DNA from: Bacillota bacterium
GTDB taxonomy: Bacteria > Bacillota > Clostridia > Lachnospirales > Lachnospiraceae
Length of the DNA: 40,838 bases
Direction of reading: 5' to 3'
Assembly: GCA_023420935.1 (NCBI GenBank)
Contig: JAEZUR010000136.1
Location: 1-40,838 of the forward strand
In this document: piece after piece, positions 15,358 through 23,790 of the stretch
How the letters are laid out: each line of letters starts with the position of its first letter
How positions within the stretch are numbered: position 1 is the first letter of the stretch
The notes under the pieces: model-generated
What the model saw: only the letters and a program-made list of their open reading frames with translations
Database searches by the model: none
Told to the model about the DNA's origin: nothing
Position numbers and translations under genes: made by a program

Positions 15358-15709
15358 GTGCGTATTACACCTCCGTTAATTTTTCATATTAATAATAATA
15401 AAGTTGCGTGTGATTAATGAACTCACACTAGTTGCAGCCATACAGGCATGCAAGGTTTGATTAATATGTAATGACAACTTATCCAAGTGTTCCATTACAT
15501 CAGCCGCTTTAAACTGTGCAAAATAACTCCGTTAATGAGACAGAACTATCTCCCAGAAGCTTGAAATCTCAAGGCTCCTAAAGCAGTTAATCAGACTGCC
15601 CACAATATCACTTATGCCTACAGGCATTTGCAACACAAAAAGCAAGAACAATATTATATGAAACAACAGAAAAAGCCAAAGCAGTTCTGCATTGGTTCTC
15701 TATTATATA
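15358..15709 (-). promoter_or_regulatory. Structured leader before rpsM (seven hairpins)
   Basis: This gap holds no gene but consecutive hairpins, given as plus-strand arms: GTGTGA/TCACAC (15408-15413, 15423-15428); TTGCAGCC/GGC-TGCAA (15432-15439, 15445-15453); TGTAATG/CATTACA (15467-15473, 15493-15499); GAGACAG/CTATCTC (15537-15543, 15546-15552); CTTGA/TCAAG (15560-15564, 15569-15573); GCAGT/ACTGC (15583-15587, 15595-15599); ATGCC/GGCAT (15614-15618, 15623-15627). A TATAAT with a weak TTGGCT -35 lies near the rpmJ end on the minus strand. The rpmJ-rpsM gap is usually a few tens of bases in Firmicutes. A role in autogenous control, for example by S4, is inference. Confidence 0.6.
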
Positions 15710-15823
15710 TTAGCCTTGTCTTTGTTTGTGTCTAGGATTCTCGCAGATAACTCTGACGCTTCCTTTTCTTTTGATAATTTTGCATTTTTCGCAAATTGGT
15801 TTTACTGATGATCTTACTTTCAC
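15710..15823 (-). CDS. rpmJ: 50S ribosomal protein L36
   Basis: 37 residues from a GTG at 15823; GGAGTG lies seven bases upstream. The sequence starts MKVRSSVKPICEKCKIIKRK and ends ICENPRHKQRQG. The zinc ligands C-x2-C, Cys and His are all present, so it is the zinc-binding form. It is too short and starts with GTG, so it is easily overlooked. It follows infA in the normal order. Confidence 0.97.
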   Translation of the reverse strand: MKVRSSVKPICEKCKIIKRKGSVRVICENPRHKQRQG

Positions 15824-15894
15824 AGCAATTCACTCCTTTCACAAAAGTCCGTTTACAACTATATCATAGTATAGAAAAAATTGCAAGCAAATTT

Positions 15895-16113
15895 TTACTT
15901 ATCACGCCAAATAATTCTTCCTTTTGTTAAATCATATGGTGAAAGTTCTAATGTTACCTTATCTCCTGGTAAAATTCTAATAAAATTCATTCTCAATTTT
16001 CCACTAATATGCGCTAAAACTTTATGTCCATTTTCTAGTTCAACCTGAAACATAGCGTTTGGCAACTTTTCAATTACGGTTCCTTCAATTTCTACAACAT
16101 CTGCTTTTGACAT
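15895..16113 (-). CDS. infA: Translation initiation factor IF-1
   Basis: 72 residues, the normal length, forming one S1-like OB fold (MSKADVVEIEGTVIEKLPNA, then DKVTLELSPYDLTKGRIIWR). It binds the A site of the 30S subunit during initiation. GGAGG precedes ATG by eight bases and lies inside the 3' end of the KOW gene, whose last 29 bases overlap infA, so translation is probably coupled. Confidence 0.97.
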   Translation of the reverse strand: MSKADVVEIEGTVIEKLPNAMFQVELENGHKVLAHISGKLRMNFIRILPGDKVTLELSPYDLTKGRIIWRDK

Positions 16114-16372
16114 GTTCTAACCTCCATTTCTTTACCACTCTTCTGATATCAGAGTCAGCAAGCGTACCTGCATTCTTCTTTTCAATTAATATTTGATCTG
16201 CATCATGGTTGATTTGTATATGCTTCCGATTTTTTCGTTTGGGCACTGCTATGGTTTTATATTTACCATCTGCAAGATAAACATATTCTGCATTTGCTTC
16301 AATGATTACATAAATTTGCCCTTTATCGTGTCCAGCCAATGATAATGCTGTCATCGCAAATTCTTCCGTCAT
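16085..16372 (-). CDS. KOW-domain RNA-binding protein
   Basis: 95 residues. The N-terminal half is a KOW/SH3-like barrel (LSLAGHDKGQIYVIIEANAEYVYLADG), and the rest is basic (PKRKNRKHIQIN). This is the L14e-like KOW protein regularly found between map and infA in Clostridia. Its function is not established; the place in the operon and the fold suggest a ribosome- or RNA-associated role. Its stop lies 29 bases inside infA. Confidence 0.85.
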   Translation of the reverse strand: MTEEFAMTALSLAGHDKGQIYVIIEANAEYVYLADGKYKTIAVPKRKNRKHIQINHDADQILIEKKNAGTLADSDIRRVVKKWRLEHVKSRCCRN

Positions 16373-16399
16373 GCTATGCCTCCTGCCCTATTTGTTTCA

Positions 16400-17155
16400 C
16401 TACTTTTTCAACGATAATAGCTCTGGTTCACCATCGGTAATAAGTACTGTGTTTTCATAATGGGCAGACAAAGAGCCATCTCTAGATACAACGGTCCAAT
16501 CATCTTCTAGCCACCATACTTCATGGCGTCCTGCATTTACCATAGGCTCAATTGCCAATGTCATACCAGGTTGAAGCTTTATACCTCTTCCCATTTGCTT
16601 AAAATTAGGTATTTGAGGTTCTTCATGAAGTTCTGTTCCAATTCCATGGCCAACTAAGTCTCTAACAACTGAAAATCCATTGCCTTCAACGTACTTCTGT
16701 ATAGCCGTAGAAATGTCAAATAGATGATTGCCAGATTTTGCTAATTTTATACCTTCAAAGAAACTTTGTCTTGTTACATCAATTAGTTTCTGAGCATCTG
16801 GGGTTATCTGACCCACTCCAACTGTTCTTGCTGCATCAGAATGATATCCTCTATAAATAACTCCTGCATCTAGGCTAACTACGTCACCTTCATTAATGAT
16901 GCGCTTCTTATTTGGTATGCCATGCACCACTTCATCATTTATGGAAACACAAATCGATGCAGGATATCCATTATAATTTAAAAAGGATGGAATACAATCA
17001 AAGCTACGGATTACTTCTTCCCCTTTTTTATCAATATCCATGGTGGAAATTCCTGGTCTGATAAATGCTTCTAATTCATCGTGGACGATGGAAAGAATTC
17101 TTCCAGCCTCACGCATCAGTTCGATTTCTCTGTTAGATTTTATTGTCACAGACAT
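16400..17155 (-). CDS. map: Type I methionine aminopeptidase
   Basis: 251 residues from ATG 17155, chosen for the AGGTG nine bases upstream; this overlaps nothing, whereas a GTG at 17167 would overlap adk. It removes the start Met from nascent proteins. Metal ligands are visible in LDAGVIYRGYHSDAART (two Asp), GHGIGTELHEEPQ (His and Glu), AIEPM (Glu) and the ENTVLIT Glu. No N-terminal zinc-finger extension. Confidence 0.97.
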   Translation of the reverse strand: MSVTIKSNREIELMREAGRILSIVHDELEAFIRPGISTMDIDKKGEEVIRSFDCIPSFLNYNGYPASICVSINDEVVHGIPNKKRIINEGDVVSLDAGVIYRGYHSDAARTVGVGQITPDAQKLIDVTRQSFFEGIKLAKSGNHLFDISTAIQKYVEGNGFSVVRDLVGHGIGTELHEEPQIPNFKQMGRGIKLQPGMTLAIEPMVNAGRHEVWWLEDDWTVVSRDGSLSAHYENTVLITDGEPELLSLKK

Positions 17156-17159
17156 TTTT

Positions 17160-17804
17160 CTACTCACCTAATACCTTTACAATGGCATTAAATACTTCAG
17201 CCATATCTTTTGTACCATCAACTTCTACTAAAATGTTCTTTTTGGTATAGTATTCAATTAATGGTTGTGTTTGCTCGTGATAAATCTCCAAGCGTTTTTT
17301 AACAGTTTCTGGTTTGTCATCCTCACGAAGAATTAACTCACTTCCACAAGTATCACAGATTCCTTCCAACTTTGTTGGAATGTGAACTAAGTGGTAAGTT
17401 GCTCCACATGATACGCAAGCTCTTCTTCCAGCCATTCTATTCACAATGTTTTCATCTGGTACTTCTACATTTACTGCATAATCTACTTTTTCATCAATTG
17501 CCTCTAGCGCTTTATCTAAAGCTTCTGCTTGAGGTATTGTTCTTGGGAAACCATCTAGTACATAACCATTCTTAGCATCATCTTTTGCAACTCGGTCAAC
17601 TACTAAATCTACAACTAATTCATCTGGCACTAACATACCTTTATCCATATATGTTTTCGCTTTTTCGCCTAATTCAGTTCCATTTTTAATATTCATTCTA
17701 AAAATATCTCCAGTTGAGATATGTGGAACGCCATATTTTTCTGCAATTCTTTTAGCCTGAGTACCTTTTCCTGCACCAGGTGCACCTAACATAATGATCT
17801 TCAT
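17160..17804 (-). CDS. adk: Adenylate kinase, zinc-containing
   Basis: 214 residues. It interconverts ATP + AMP and 2 ADP. P-loop GAPGAGKGTQ (7-16), AMP site STGDIFR and LDGFPRT. The long LID domain carries a four-Cys zinc site (CVSCGATYHL and CDTCGSE), as in Gram-positive adenylate kinases. The stop lies four bases before the map start. The gap to secY is unusually long. Confidence 0.97.
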   Translation of the reverse strand: MKIIMLGAPGAGKGTQAKRIAEKYGVPHISTGDIFRMNIKNGTELGEKAKTYMDKGMLVPDELVVDLVVDRVAKDDAKNGYVLDGFPRTIPQAEALDKALEAIDEKVDYAVNVEVPDENIVNRMAGRRACVSCGATYHLVHIPTKLEGICDTCGSELILREDDKPETVKKRLEIYHEQTQPLIEYYTKKNILVEVDGTKDMAEVFNAIVKVLGE

Positions 17805-18119
17805 ACCTTGCTCCCATCTGTCTGCCTAGCAGACTATTTATTTAGAGTGGGTGGATATCTATTTCACCAATCCCAGCCATCACAACGAACAGACTCACGA
17901 TAATAATTAGAAAGCCACTTTTGGGGACGTGAAATTAAAGATTATAACTTACTTATAACATAAGATATAGATCTAAAATAACGCGTCCCCTACAGTTCAA
18001 TACAAGCATTGTGCCTGCATTGTCATGTGAAAATTAGTCAACTACAATATATGCCGTTCCTTGCTTTCTTATAATTAACCTACTCTCTACATGATTATGT
18101 GCTTTCTTACTAAATGATT
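17805..18119 (-). other. secY-adk gap with inverted repeats
   Basis: No gene. GTCTGC (17819-17824) and GCAGAC (17828-17833) form a three-base-loop hairpin just upstream of adk. GGGGACG (17933-17939) and CGTCCCC (17984-17990) close a 58-base segment that contains CTTAT/ATAAG. On the minus strand TATAAT occurs within it, without a convincing -35. It could be a small mobile repeat or an internal control region. The remainder toward secY shows nothing recognisable. Confidence 0.5.
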
Positions 18120-19454
18120 CTAATCATTAAGGAAACCTTTGTAATGACGTACAAGCATCTGTGATTCTATCTGTTTGATTGTTTCAAGAACAACACCAAC
18201 TATGATGATCAAAGATGTACCACTGAAGGATACGTTAGCTTTGAATACACCAGAGAAGAAGATAGGAACTACAGCTATAAATGTAAGTCCACATGCTCCA
18301 ATAAAAATAACATTATTAAGAACTTTTGTTAAGTAATCGGTAGTTGGTTTACCAGGACGAATTCCAGGTATAAAACCACCTTGTTTCTTCATATTATTAG
18401 AAACTTCAATTGGATTAAACGTTACTGAAGTATAGAAATATGCGAAGAAAATTACTAATGCTATATAAATTAAAAGTCCTAATGTGTACTTAAATTCACC
18501 AAAGTTTTTGATATTACACCAAGCATCTTGATTGAATATTTTTAGTATTTTTTGAGCTAAGCTAGCACCTGCACCTGATGCAGGGGCAATGCCCATTATC
18601 TGTGCGATTACGATTGGGAAAGATAACAATGATCCAGCAAAGATAACAGGAATAACACCTGCTGTATTTACTTTTAATGGAATATGTGAAGATTGTCCAC
18701 CAACCATTTTTCTTCCTTGTACTTTTTTAGCATACTGTACAGGGATTCTTCTCTCACCATTTTGTAATGCAATGATAAATACAACCATTCCAACAATAAC
18801 AACGATAATTACAACAGCAGCAATTATTTTATTCATCACTGTTGCAGTAGCAATAAACTGTGTGTAAAGAGATGCTAAGTCGGATGGTACTCTTGAAACA
18901 ATGTTGATTAATAGGACTATGGAAATACCGTTACCAACGCCCTTTTCAGTAATTCTTTCACCCATCCACATTAAGAATGCGGAACCAGCAGTTAATGATA
19001 CAACGATTACAGCAACGTTAGTAACTGTTATACCGCCTTCCAAAAGGCCTTGATTACCAAAGCCAATTGCCATTGCTAAACTTTCAATGAAAGCTAAAGC
19101 AACTGTTACATAGCGAGTATATTCTGCAATCTTTTTTCTTCCCTCTTCACCATCTTTTTGCATCTCTTCCAATTTTGGAATCGCAATTGTAAGAAGTTGC
19201 ATAATAATAGATGATGTAATGTATGGGGTAATGCTCAATGCAAAGATGGACATTCTAGTGAATGATCCACCTGTCATTGCATCGAAAAAGTTAAGTGCAG
19301 TTTGTTGATCAAAAAAACTAGTAAAATAGTCTTTGTCTACACCAGGTATAGGAAGCTGTGAACCAAGTCTTACTATGATCAGTGCAATAAAAGTATAGAT
19401 TAATTTATTCCTAATATCTTTAATTTTTAGAGCATTTCGGACCGTTTTAAACAT
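18120..19454 (-). CDS. secY: Preprotein translocase subunit SecY
   Basis: 444 residues with ten predicted membrane helices forming the protein-conducting channel. Typical blocks are RLGSQLPIPGVD, GSFTRMSIFALSITPYITSSIIMQLLTIAIP, the basic cytoplasmic loop QNGERRIPVQYAKKVQGRK and GIRPGKPTTDYL. The gene lies three bases after rplO, as in most bacteria. Confidence 0.97.
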   Translation of the reverse strand: MFKTVRNALKIKDIRNKLIYTFIALIIVRLGSQLPIPGVDKDYFTSFFDQQTALNFFDAMTGGSFTRMSIFALSITPYITSSIIMQLLTIAIPKLEEMQKDGEEGRKKIAEYTRYVTVALAFIESLAMAIGFGNQGLLEGGITVTNVAVIVVSLTAGSAFLMWMGERITEKGVGNGISIVLLINIVSRVPSDLASLYTQFIATATVMNKIIAAVVIIVVIVGMVVFIIALQNGERRIPVQYAKKVQGRKMVGGQSSHIPLKVNTAGVIPVIFAGSLLSFPIVIAQIMGIAPASGAGASLAQKILKIFNQDAWCNIKNFGEFKYTLGLLIYIALVIFFAYFYTSVTFNPIEVSNNMKKQGGFIPGIRPGKPTTDYLTKVLNNVIFIGACGLTFIAVVPIFFSGVFKANVSFSGTSLIIIVGVVLETIKQIESQMLVRHYKGFLND

Positions 19455-19457
19455 CCC

Positions 19458-19898
19458 CTAAATCACCTCAGCTTTTCCACCAAGAGCTTGAATTTTTTCA
19501 ATCGCGCTTGCACTGAATGCATTTGCTTTTACATCAAGTTTCTTAGTTAATTCTCCATTTCCTAATATCTTAACTCCGTCTTTTGGATTCTTAACAATAC
19601 CAATCTCGATTAATGATTCAACAGTAACTTCCGCACCATCTTCGAATCTATTTAACATATCTACATTAATTCCGATGATTTCAAGAGTATTTCTATTTGT
19701 AAATCCTCTCTTTGGTATACGTCTGTATAATGGCATCTGACCACCTTCAAAGCCTGGTCTTGGAGCTCCTGAACGAGCTTTCTGTCCTTTATGACCTTTA
19801 CCTGCAGTTTTACCATTTCCTGAACCATGACCACGACCTCTTCTAAAATTGTCATTTTGTTTGGAGCCATCGGCTGGTCTTAATTCTGATAAATTCAT
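19458..19898 (-). CDS. rplO: 50S ribosomal protein L15
   Basis: 146 residues starting MNLSELRPADGSKQ, with AGGAGG eight bases upstream of ATG 19898. The Gly-rich RRGRGHGSGNGKTAGKGHKGQKARSG-type extension that threads into 23S rRNA is present (about 22-47), with PLYRRIPKRGF after it. Confidence 0.97.
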   Translation of the reverse strand: MNLSELRPADGSKQNDNFRRGRGHGSGNGKTAGKGHKGQKARSGAPRPGFEGGQMPLYRRIPKRGFTNRNTLEIIGINVDMLNRFEDGAEVTVESLIEIGIVKNPKDGVKILGNGELTKKLDVKANAFSASAIEKIQALGGKAEVI

Positions 19899-19927
19899 CT
19901 TGTGCACCTCCTTTACTATATTTCAGA

Positions 19928-20110
19928 TTAGATTTCTTCCACTTTCACTAAGTGTCTAACATGCCAAACCATACCCTTAACTGCATCATTATTTGGTAAC
20001 TCAACAGTTTTGTGTAATTTCTTGAGGCCTAATGCTTCAACAGTTTTCTTTTGTTTTGGAATAGCACCAATTGTGGATTTTACTAAAGTTATTCTTAATT
20101 TATCTGCCAC
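19928..20110 (-). CDS. rpmD: 50S ribosomal protein L30
   Basis: 60 residues, the usual length. It starts with GTG at 20110, supported by AGGAGG eight bases upstream. LRITLVKSTIGAIPKQKKTVEALGL is the L30 signature. A long spacer with four hairpins separates it from rpsE. Confidence 0.96.
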   Translation of the reverse strand: MADKLRITLVKSTIGAIPKQKKTVEALGLKKLHKTVELPNNDAVKGMVWHVRHLVKVEEI

Positions 20111-20132
20111 TTTTTACACCTCCTGAACTTTG

Positions 20133-20253
20133 TGGCGGGAATTCTCTAAGAGAACTCCCTTGGCTTTGTCTTGCAAAGCCCTTATTTCTATAGGATACTT
20201 TTCAATAATCGGGAGTTTGCGGAGCAAACTCGTAATGAATTGGCGTAGCCAAT
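20133..20253 (-). repeat. Four hairpins in the rpsE-rpmD spacer
   Basis: In order on the plus strand: GGGA-TTCTCT/AGAGAA-TCCC, GGCTTTG/CAAAGCC, GAGTTTGC/GCAAACTC and GAATTGGC/GCCAATTC. Loops are three to five bases. None has a terminator T run. The spacer is 149 bases, where a few tens are normal. Confidence 0.8.
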
Positions 20254-20259
20254 TCTATT

Positions 20260-20769
20260 TTATCCTAAAAGTTCTTCTACGGAGATACCACGAAGTTTTG
20301 CAACTTCCTCCGGAGTCTTTAATTGACTTAAACCTTCAATTGTTGCAAGAACAACATTTTGTTTATTATTAGATCCTAATGACTTAGTACGGATGTTTTT
20401 GAATCCTGCAAGTTCTAATACGGAACGTGCTGGACCTCCTGCGATAACACCAGTACCTTCTGGGGAACGTTTTAGTAATACGGATGCACTACCAAATTTT
20501 CCAAGAAAGTCATGTGGAACACTACCATTTTCATCAATAGGTAAAGAAATTAATTTCTTAATTGCATCTTCTTTTCCTTTACGAATCGCTTCAGGAATTT
20601 CAGAAGCTTTACCTAAACCTGCACCAACGTGGCCGTTTTTATCACCAACTACTACTAATGCAGTAAATCTGAAGTTACGTCCACCTTTTACTACTTTAGT
20701 AACACGTTTAATCGATACTACTTTATCTTCTAATTCTAATTGATTAGCGTCAACGATTGTACGTTTCAT
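20260..20769 (-). CDS. rpsE: 30S ribosomal protein S5
   Basis: 169 residues. N-terminal double-stranded-RNA-binding-like domain (LELEDKVVSIKRVTKVVKGGRNFRF, GDKNGHVGAGLGKASEIPEAI) and C-terminal domain (LLKRSPEGTGVIAGGPARSVLELAG). S5 lies at the mRNA entry site and affects accuracy. Confidence 0.97.
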   Translation of the reverse strand: MKRTIVDANQLELEDKVVSIKRVTKVVKGGRNFRFTALVVVGDKNGHVGAGLGKASEIPEAIRKGKEDAIKKLISLPIDENGSVPHDFLGKFGSASVLLKRSPEGTGVIAGGPARSVLELAGFKNIRTKSLGSNNKQNVVLATIEGLSQLKTPEEVAKLRGISVEELLG

Positions 20770-20784
20770 GTATTCTCCTCCTTC

Positions 20785-21153
20785 CTAGAATTGTAGACCA
20801 GCTTCTCTTGCTGCATCTGCTAATGCTTTAACTTTACCTTGATATATGAAACCGCCTCTATCGAAGACTACTGTTGTAATACCTTTGTCTAATGCTTTTT
20901 TCGCAATGATTGCGCCAAGCTTTGCTGCAGCATCAACATTATTAGTTTTGTCTAATTCTGCCTTCACATCTTTTTCGAGAGTAGATGCTGAAACTAAAGT
21001 ATTACCAACTGTATCATCAATAATTTGAGCGTACATATGATTATTACTTCTAAACACAGCTAAACGTGGTCTCTGTGCAGTACCTGCAAAACGATTACGT
21101 AATTTTCTATGTTTGTTTACACGAACTTTAGATCTAGATATTTTACTAACCAT
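20785..21153 (-). CDS. rplR: 50S ribosomal protein L18
   Basis: 122 residues. 5S rRNA-binding protein with the KHRKLRNRFAGTAQRPRLAVFRSNNHMYAQIIDD and VVFDRGGFIYQGKVKALADAAREAGL blocks. It follows rplF by 18 bases. Confidence 0.97.
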   Translation of the reverse strand: MVSKISRSKVRVNKHRKLRNRFAGTAQRPRLAVFRSNNHMYAQIIDDTVGNTLVSASTLEKDVKAELDKTNNVDAAAKLGAIIAKKALDKGITTVVFDRGGFIYQGKVKALADAAREAGLQF

Positions 21154-21171
21154 TGTATTTTCACTCCTTTA

Positions 21172-21714
21172 TTATTTCTTACCAGTCTTACCAACTTTAC
21201 GTCTAATAACTTCATCAGCATACTTAATTCCTTTACCTTTATAAGGTTCTGGAGCTCTCTTCTCTCTGATTTCAGCAGCGTATTGGCCAACTTTTTCTTT
21301 ATCAATACCTTTAACAATAATCTTGTTCTGTCCTTCAAGTACAGCTTCAAGACCTTCTGGATCTTCCATTTCAACAGGGTGTGAATAACCTAATGATAAA
21401 GTTAATTTCTTTCCTGCTTTCGCAGCTCTGTAACCAACACCGTTGATTTCAAGAACTTTTTCATAACCAGCTGTTACACCAACAACCATGTTATTGATTA
21501 ATGTTCTAGTAAGACCGTGTAAAGATTTCATTTTCTTTAAATCACTTGGTCTTGTTACGATGATTTCATCGCCTTCTTTTTGTATATTCATTTCCGCAGG
21601 TAATACTCTTTCAAGAGTTCCCTTAGGACCTTTTACAGTCACTTTATTATTTTCTGCAATATCAACAGTAACTCCTGCTGGTACAGCGATAGGCATTCTT
21701 CCTATACGTGACAT
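21172..21714 (-). CDS. rplF: 50S ribosomal protein L6
   Basis: 180 residues from ATG 21714 (MSRIGRMPIAVPAGVTV), with AGGAGG seven bases upstream; the frame is open 66 bases further but has no ribosome site. The C-terminal signature PEPYKGKGIKYADEVIRRKVGKTGKK is present. L6 lies near the factor-binding site. Confidence 0.97.
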   Translation of the reverse strand: MSRIGRMPIAVPAGVTVDIAENNKVTVKGPKGTLERVLPAEMNIQKEGDEIIVTRPSDLKKMKSLHGLTRTLINNMVVGVTAGYEKVLEINGVGYRAAKAGKKLTLSLGYSHPVEMEDPEGLEAVLEGQNKIIVKGIDKEKVGQYAAEIREKRAPEPYKGKGIKYADEVIRRKVGKTGKK

Positions 21715-21810
21715 GCCGGCACCTCCTATTTTCTGAGTGATTGGTTTCTTAGTTTCAAAACATCGTTGGATTTTAATCATAAAGTGCTATACTAAACTTC
21801 CACTTAGCCA

Positions 21811-21850
21811 GAAGTTGCATAGCAACTTCGAATGTCTCGCCTCGCGAGAC
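21811..21850 (-). repeat. Two perfect spacer hairpins, rpsH-rplF
   Basis: GAAGTTGC (21811-21818)/GCAACTTC (21822-21829) and GTCTCGC (21834-21840)/GCGAGAC (21844-21850), each with a three-base loop, occupy nearly all of the spacer just after rpsH. Confidence 0.85.
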
Positions 21851-21854
21851 TATT

Positions 21855-22256
21855 TTACCAAACGAATGCTAAAACTTCTCCACCAACGTTTATTTTTCTA
21901 GCTTCTTTATCAGTTAATACACCTTTGTTTGTTGATATAATTGCTATACCAAGTCCACCAAGAACCTTAGGAAGTTCTTCTTTGTTTGCATATACACGAA
22001 GACCCGGTTTAGAAATTCTCTTAAGTCCTGTGATAATCTTAACATTTTTATCTTTACCATATTTTAAAGTGATATGGATTGTACTAAATCCACCAACTTC
22101 TTCTAAATCATATTTTTTAATGTAACCTTCTTTTAAAAGAATATCAGCAATAGCTACTTTCATCTTAGAAGCAGGTACATCTACTGTATCATGTTTAGCA
22201 GTATTTGCATTACGAATTCTTGTAAGCATATCTGCGATTGGATCGCTCATTGTCAT
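21855..22256 (-). CDS. rpsH: 30S ribosomal protein S8
   Basis: 133 residues starting MTMSDPIADMLTRIRNAN; GGAGG lies nine bases before ATG. The C-terminal RISKPGLRVYANKEELPKVLGGLGIAIISTNKGVLTD-type block contacts 16S helix 21. In E. coli S8 also represses this operon; whether that holds here cannot be judged. Confidence 0.97.
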   Translation of the reverse strand: MTMSDPIADMLTRIRNANTAKHDTVDVPASKMKVAIADILLKEGYIKKYDLEEVGGFSTIHITLKYGKDKNVKIITGLKRISKPGLRVYANKEELPKVLGGLGIAIISTNKGVLTDKEARKINVGGEVLAFVW

Positions 22257-22280
22257 TTAAATTTGCCTCCTTCCTTTTTA

Positions 22281-22466
22281 TTACCAGCTTGCCTTTTTAA
22301 CACCTGGAATTTGTCCTTTATATGCTAACTCACGGAAGCAAATTCTGCAAATTCCGTATTTTCTTAAATAAGCATGTGGACGACCACAGATTCTACAACG
22401 ATTATATTCTCTTGTAGAGAATTTCTGAGTACGTTGCTGTTTTACTTTCATTGACGTCTTAGCCAT
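22281..22466 (-). CDS. rpsN: 30S ribosomal protein S14, zinc type
   Basis: 61 residues, the short type Z form. The zinc site is CRICGRPHAYLRKYGICRIC (C-x2-C, C-x2-C). It sits at its normal place between rplE and rpsH. Confidence 0.97.
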   Translation of the reverse strand: MAKTSMKVKQQRTQKFSTREYNRCRICGRPHAYLRKYGICRICFRELAYKGQIPGVKKASW

Positions 22467-22481
22467 GAATTTCCCTCCTAA

Positions 22482-23021
22482 CTATTTTTTGAATGGCATA
22501 CCGAACTGTGTTAATAATTCACGTGCTTCTTCATCTGTATTTGCTGTAGTTACAAAAATGATATCCATTCCTCTAACTTTATCAACTTTATCGTATTCGA
22601 TTTCAGGGAAAATCAATTGTTCTTTAATACCAAGAGCGTAGTTTCCTCTACCATCGAAAGCATTCGGGTTAACACCTCTAAAGTCACGTACACGAGGTAA
22701 TGATAAGTTGATAAGACGATCCGCGAATTCGTACATCTTTTCTCCTCTAAGTGTTACCTTACATCCGATTGGCATTCCTTCTCTGATTTTGAAGTTTGCT
22801 ACAGATTTTTTAGCTCTTGTAAGAACTACTTTTTGACCAGCAATAATTTCAAGATCTTTTACTGCTGTCTCTAAAACTTTAGCGTTATCTTTCGCTTCGC
22901 CAACGCCCATATTTATTACTATTTTATTAAGTTTAGGTACTTCCATAACATTCTTATATCCGAATTTTTTAGTCATACCGTCAACGATTTCATTTAAATA
23001 AGTTTCTTTTAATCGGGTCAA
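22482..23021 (-). CDS. rplE: 50S ribosomal protein L5
   Basis: 179 residues beginning at TTG 23021, with AGGAGG nine bases upstream (MTRLKETYLNEIVDGM). 5S rRNA- and P-site tRNA-contacting protein; blocks PKLNKIVINMGVGEAK and IGCKVTLRGEKMYEFADRLINL are intact. Confidence 0.97.
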   Translation of the reverse strand: MTRLKETYLNEIVDGMTKKFGYKNVMEVPKLNKIVINMGVGEAKDNAKVLETAVKDLEIIAGQKVVLTRAKKSVANFKIREGMPIGCKVTLRGEKMYEFADRLINLSLPRVRDFRGVNPNAFDGRGNYALGIKEQLIFPEIEYDKVDKVRGMDIIFVTTANTDEEARELLTQFGMPFKK

Positions 23022-23045
23022 CTTAATGAGCCTCCTCTCTTAAAA

Positions 23046-23363
23046 TTAATCGATCACTTCGCCTGTAGATTTAGCAATACGTACTTTTTTAGTACCATTT
23101 TTACCTTCTTCAAGTTTAAAACCGATTCTAGTAGTTTTGCCTTTGCTTACATACATAACGTTAGAAATGTCAATCGCTGCTTCTTGGTGAACGATTCCAC
23201 CCTTTGGATTAGATTGGCTTGCTTTTGTATGTTTTGTAATAGTGTTAACGCCTTCAACAAGAACTTTTTTGTCATTAACGGAAATTACTTTTCCTTCTTT
23301 GCCTTTATCTTTACCAGTGATTACTTTAACTGTATCACCTTTTTTAATTTTAACTGTTGCCAC
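23046..23363 (-). CDS. rplX: 50S ribosomal protein L24
   Basis: 105 residues from GTG 23363 (MATVKIKKGDTVKVITGKDKGK, a KOW motif). The start is chosen because AAGGAGG lies eight bases upstream; an earlier GTG overlaps that site. L24 starts assembly of the 50S subunit. Confidence 0.96.
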   Translation of the reverse strand: MATVKIKKGDTVKVITGKDKGKEGKVISVNDKKVLVEGVNTITKHTKASQSNPKGGIVHQEAAIDISNVMYVSKGKTTRIGFKLEEGKNGTKKVRIAKSTGEVID

Positions 23364-23376
23364 TCTCGACACCTCC

Positions 23377-23745
23377 TTATAATACTTCTGGTGCTAATGA
23401 AACGATTTTCATGAATTGTTTTTCTCTTAATTCTCTTGCTACAGGTCCAAAGATACGAGTTCCTTTTGGATTCTTGTCATCTTTAATGATAACTGCTGCA
23501 TTTTCATCAAATTTAATATATGAACCGTCTTTACGACGAGCTCCTTTTACTGTACGAACAACTACTGCTTTAACTACATCACCTTTTTTAACAACACCAC
23601 CTGGTGTTGCATCTTTAACCGTAGCAACAATGATATCGCCTATAGCAGCATATCTTCTAGTTGATCCGCCTAATACTCTGATACAAAGTAATTCTTTTGC
23701 GCCGGTATTATCGGCAACTCTAAGTCTTGATTCTTGTTGTATCAT
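23377..23745 (-). CDS. rplN: 50S ribosomal protein L14
   Basis: 122 residues, canonical length (MIQQESRLRVADNTGAKELLCIRVLGG, then ARELREKQFMKIVSLAPEVL). AAAGGAG precedes ATG by seven bases. It binds the 23S region of bridge B5/B8. Confidence 0.97.
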   Translation of the reverse strand: MIQQESRLRVADNTGAKELLCIRVLGGSTRRYAAIGDIIVATVKDATPGGVVKKGDVVKAVVVRTVKGARRKDGSYIKFDENAAVIIKDDKNPKGTRIFGPVARELREKQFMKIVSLAPEVL

Positions 23746-23790
23746 GCTTAAACTCCTTTCAGAATAAATAGCCCGCTGCGAAGCGAGATA

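Noticed and set aside
20393..20743. Antisense reading frames opposite rpsE, rplN, rplD and other ribosomal genes
   Set aside because: They follow the codon structure of the true genes on the other strand and lack their own start signals.
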